Origin: Sesamum alatum
Lineage: Eukaryota > Streptophyta > Magnoliopsida > Lamiales > Pedaliaceae
NCBI GenBank assembly: GCA_034509735.1
Contig: JACGWO010000006.1
Location: 7,331,001 to 7,395,000, forward strand
DNA: 64,000 bases
Reading direction: 5' to 3'
The position numbers were made by a program, and so were the translations under genes. Of this stretch, positions 61,345-64,000 are shown in pieces. Below the pieces are notes generated by a model. The model was not told where the DNA came from. It ran no database searches and saw only the letters and a program-made list of their open reading frames with translations. How positions within the stretch are numbered: the first letter of the stretch is position 1; each line of letters starts with the position of its first letter.

Positions 61345-63720
61345 TGCTAAGGCCAGCACCCGCAAGTTGAACTTAAACCTCTTCCTTCCACCCTAGGTAT
61401 GAATTTATTGAACCCAACTCGACGTATCTTGCGATAATCAAAGCCAAGTGAATGAAACTGAAACATTGCAATTGCTTGAGGTGTTACGTCTGTACATGAG
61501 TGTTATAGGATACACGATCAATGGCATTAAAGGCAGAAATCTATTTGCATGCATCGTATTCATTTAAAAGATAACTTTACTCCTTCGGTTGAGCCTCAGA
61601 GATGATTGAATCCAAATATGAAGGAAGTTGTAAAAAAAGTAGGTCCTTAAGTTGTTAGGTGTCGGCAATAAATTTTTCCCAATTTTTGATAGTCGTTGGG
61701 TCAATCCCACACATGTAGTTCCTACGAAATGAGTCAAGATCGTGCAAAATGAGAACAATGAGTTGATACCCACTAGGACAGTCACGGGATGACGCATGTG
61801 CATAGATGATAGGAAGTTGAATAAGGCCACTAGTAGGATCACTTTCCACTTCCATTTATTGATTAGATGCTAGCAACGATCAGCCTAAGCATTCTTATTT
61901 TTGCTATCTTTATGGATATTCCGTTTTCACAAATACCTATTCATTCTAGCAATCAAGAAATGACCACTTTCACGTCTCCTTATGGCATATTTTGCACATG
62001 GAAGGATGTCTTTTTTGGTTTATGTAATGCATCGGCCACTTTCAGAGATGCGGATGATGGCTATTTTTTTTTAGCATATTGAAAGTATAATGGAGGTGTT
62101 TATGGATGGTATTTTCTGTGTATAACACTGATTTGATGAATACTTGCTTAATCTAATGAAAGTTGTTGCAGCGATGCAAGGAAGCAATCTCGTTCTCAAT
62201 CGGGAAAAATGTCACTTATGGTAAGAGAAGGGTATTGTGGGCATTTGGTGTGCGAACGACGGTATCAAGGTCGATCGAAGCAAACAATGAAATGATTGAG
62301 AAACTACGTCCCCCCCTCACCTTGGTAAAAAGTGTTCAAAGTTTTCTCGATTATGCCGGATTTTACCGGCATTTCATTAAGGACTTTTCTAAGATTGCCA
62401 AGCCATTAACTAATTTTGGTCATCAAGGATGTCCTCTTTTTCCAACGATTGCCTTGATGCGTTTAAAAGTTTAAAAAGCGCGCCCTCATCTCAGCACCTA
62501 TTATGCAACCCCCTGATTGGTCTATTTCATGTGAAATCATGTGTGACGCAAGTGATTTCTCAGTGGGGGTTGTTCTCGGCCAACAAAAAGAGAATAAGCT
62601 ACACGTAATTTATTACGCAAACCGTACTCTTGACAATGCCCAAATGAACTACGCCCACCACTGAAAAGGAATTGCTTGCCATTGTGTTTGCCTTTGATAA
62701 ATTTCGTTCATACATCATTGGTTCTAATATGATCGTTTTTATTTAACCATGCAGCTATTAGTTACCTCTTGAGCAAAGAAGTATTGCGAAGCCACGTTTG
62801 ATCCGATAGATACTTCTACTCCAAGATTTTGACCTAGAGATACGAGACAGAAGGGAGACAGAAAATGCCATGCGCGGACCATATATCCAGTCTAAGGTTT
62901 GAGAACCAAATGGGTAACGAAATTCCAATCGATGACTCTTTTCTTTATGATCATTATTTGCTTTAATGTTCACTGAAGTACCTTGGTATGCTGATTTTGT
63001 GAATTATTTGGCATGTGGCTACCTATCCCCCGATATGACCTTTCATCAGAAAAACAAATTTCTCTCAGACATTCGCTATTTTGTTTAGGACGAACCATAC
63101 CTCTACAAGCATTGCGCTGATGGAGTGTTATGGCGCTGCATACCAATACATGAAATCTGAGATGTCATACATCATCATTCATGTTCATGTGGGGGTCATG
63201 CTAGTAGCTCTAAGACCACTGCTAAAATTTTCCAATCTGGATTTTATTGGTTGACAATGTTTAAAAATGTTCACCAATTTGTGCTTGCATGTGACAACTA
63301 TCAACGAGTTGAAACATCTTGAAACATCATGAAATGCCTTCAAATTACATACTTGAGGTCGAGATCTTTGATGTTTGGAGAATTGATTTCATGGGTCTTT
63401 TTACTCCATCGTTTGGGAATAAGTTTCATTTTTGGTTACCGTAGGCTACGTTTCTAAATGGGTAGAAAGTCATAGAATCCCCCACTAGTGACGCCAAAAC
63501 AGTGATTTAAAACTTTTCAAAAAAAAATCATTTTTTCACGTTTTTTTGTAGAACTGTGATTAGTGAAAGGACGTTCTCAGTTTATTGAAAAACAATTTGA
63601 AATCCTCCTCAAGAAATTCAGGGTCGTCCATAAAATTTCCACCTCATAGCATCCCCAAACAAGTGGAAAGTCGAAGTGTCGAACCGGAAAATCAAGGCTA
63701 TTTTGGAAAAAAAATATTAG
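61345..63720 (+). pseudogene. Ty3/gypsy pol relic: RT, RNase H, integrase
   Basis: Plus-strand fragments in order: ELKPLP and RYEFIEPNSTYLAII (RT approach, about 61360-61440), ETLQLLEVLRLYMSVIGYTING, LNPNMKEVVKK, NENNELIPTRTVTG and RMCIDDRKLNKAT (RT core), PLPFID, TTFTSPYG, FFGLCNASATF, ESIMEVFMDG where YVDD-type residues are eroded. Next come DYAGFYRHFIKDFSKIAKPLTNF, EIMCDASDFSVGVVLGQQKE (RNase H), and HHHSCSCGGHASSSKTTAK...CDNYQRVE (integrase HHCC finger). An integrase core trace runs to about 63720. It resembles the Athila-type lineage. Stops and frameshifts throughout; gag and protease are absent and no LTR was identified. Confidence 0.9.
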
Positions 63721-64000
63721 TTTTGTATAGGCCCCGAGACGTCAAACGCAACGAAAATTAGGATCTAAATTACAATACAATATTGTAATTAACGATCAAA
63801 TCGCCCATCTCGTTGCTACTATGACACAGATCTCACGGATAAAGGAGTCAATTAAATAGTTTAGAATATCAGTCTAGGTGTCTGTCGGTTGATGTAGATG
63901 ATGTGAACGTTCTCAAGAACGATCACCATCCAAGCAATAGATAGAAAACGGCTACCAGTCCTTCGATACGGTGAAATCTGTCTGATCATTGTTCACGATA
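63721..64000. other. Unassigned window end
   Basis: No gene or repeat recognised. It may be the continuation of the gypsy element past the integrase. Confidence 0.25.

Noticed and set aside
61564..61855. Minus-strand open frames of 66-92 residues
   Set aside because: The plus strand at the same place encodes a clear gypsy reverse-transcriptase segment (RMCIDDRKLNKAT, NENNELIPTRTVTG), so these are antisense shadows.
1..64000. CRISPR arrays, bacterial operons, organelle DNA
   Set aside because: No regularly spaced repeats with unique spacers; introns and plant transposons show nuclear plant DNA.

Overview
The window is plant nuclear DNA, from a eudicot judging by its two host genes. It is AT-rich, with spliced genes, GT-AG introns and dense nested transposons of plant types. 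It shows no prokaryotic or organellar features. I cannot name the species.

Two host genes look intact. An intronless PLS-class pentatricopeptide-repeat (PPR) protein lies at 4978-7548 (+). It resembles the Arabidopsis At5g08490/SLG1 family of mitochondrial RNA-editing factors. A nine-exon lipoxygenase of the cytosolic type-I (9-LOX-like) group lies at 13294-17837 (-). Its reading frame can be followed across all eight introns, and all five iron ligands are present. The donor site of its intron 1 lies inside a (GT)n microsatellite.

Nearly everything else I can recognise is mobile DNA. From left to right: the end of a Mutator-like element (MULE) carrying a decayed transposase and a tail-to-tail, apparently intact GRF zinc-finger gene (1-1670). 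Two small Helitrons, the second inside a long-TIR element (3524-4626). The PPR gene and a 2.5 kb repeat-poor flank. A non-autonomous TIR element with a GC-rich core, inside an older CACTA-like relic (10524-12535), and a foldback element. The LOX gene. A gene-free AT-rich tract with Helitron ends, a CACTA-type MITE and a Harbinger-type MITE (18.2-29.8 kb). A PMD-containing inverted-repeat element split by a near-complete L1-type LINE with a 17-bp target duplication (29.8-38.0 kb). Tandem Helitron copies (38.05-38.48 kb). A roughly 10 kb giant inverted repeat with arms of about 2.1 kb. One arm carries a MITE that itself contains an LTR-like block, and the spacer holds a truncated copia element (38.6-48.6 kb). 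A copia integrase relic. A gag-only LTR element (51.2-53.9 kb). A short LTR element (55.2-56.6 kb). A decayed second LINE (57.4-60.95 kb). A decayed gypsy pol (61.3-63.7 kb).

The nesting gives a relative insertion order in several places. The items I would check first are the LOX donor microsatellite, the 10 kb inverted repeat as a possible hairpin-RNA source, the gag-only retroelement, the intact GRF gene inside a dead MULE, and the LINE inside the PMD element. I did not find a clearly new multigene system. Splice sites, element borders and family names were read by eye, without alignment or database search.
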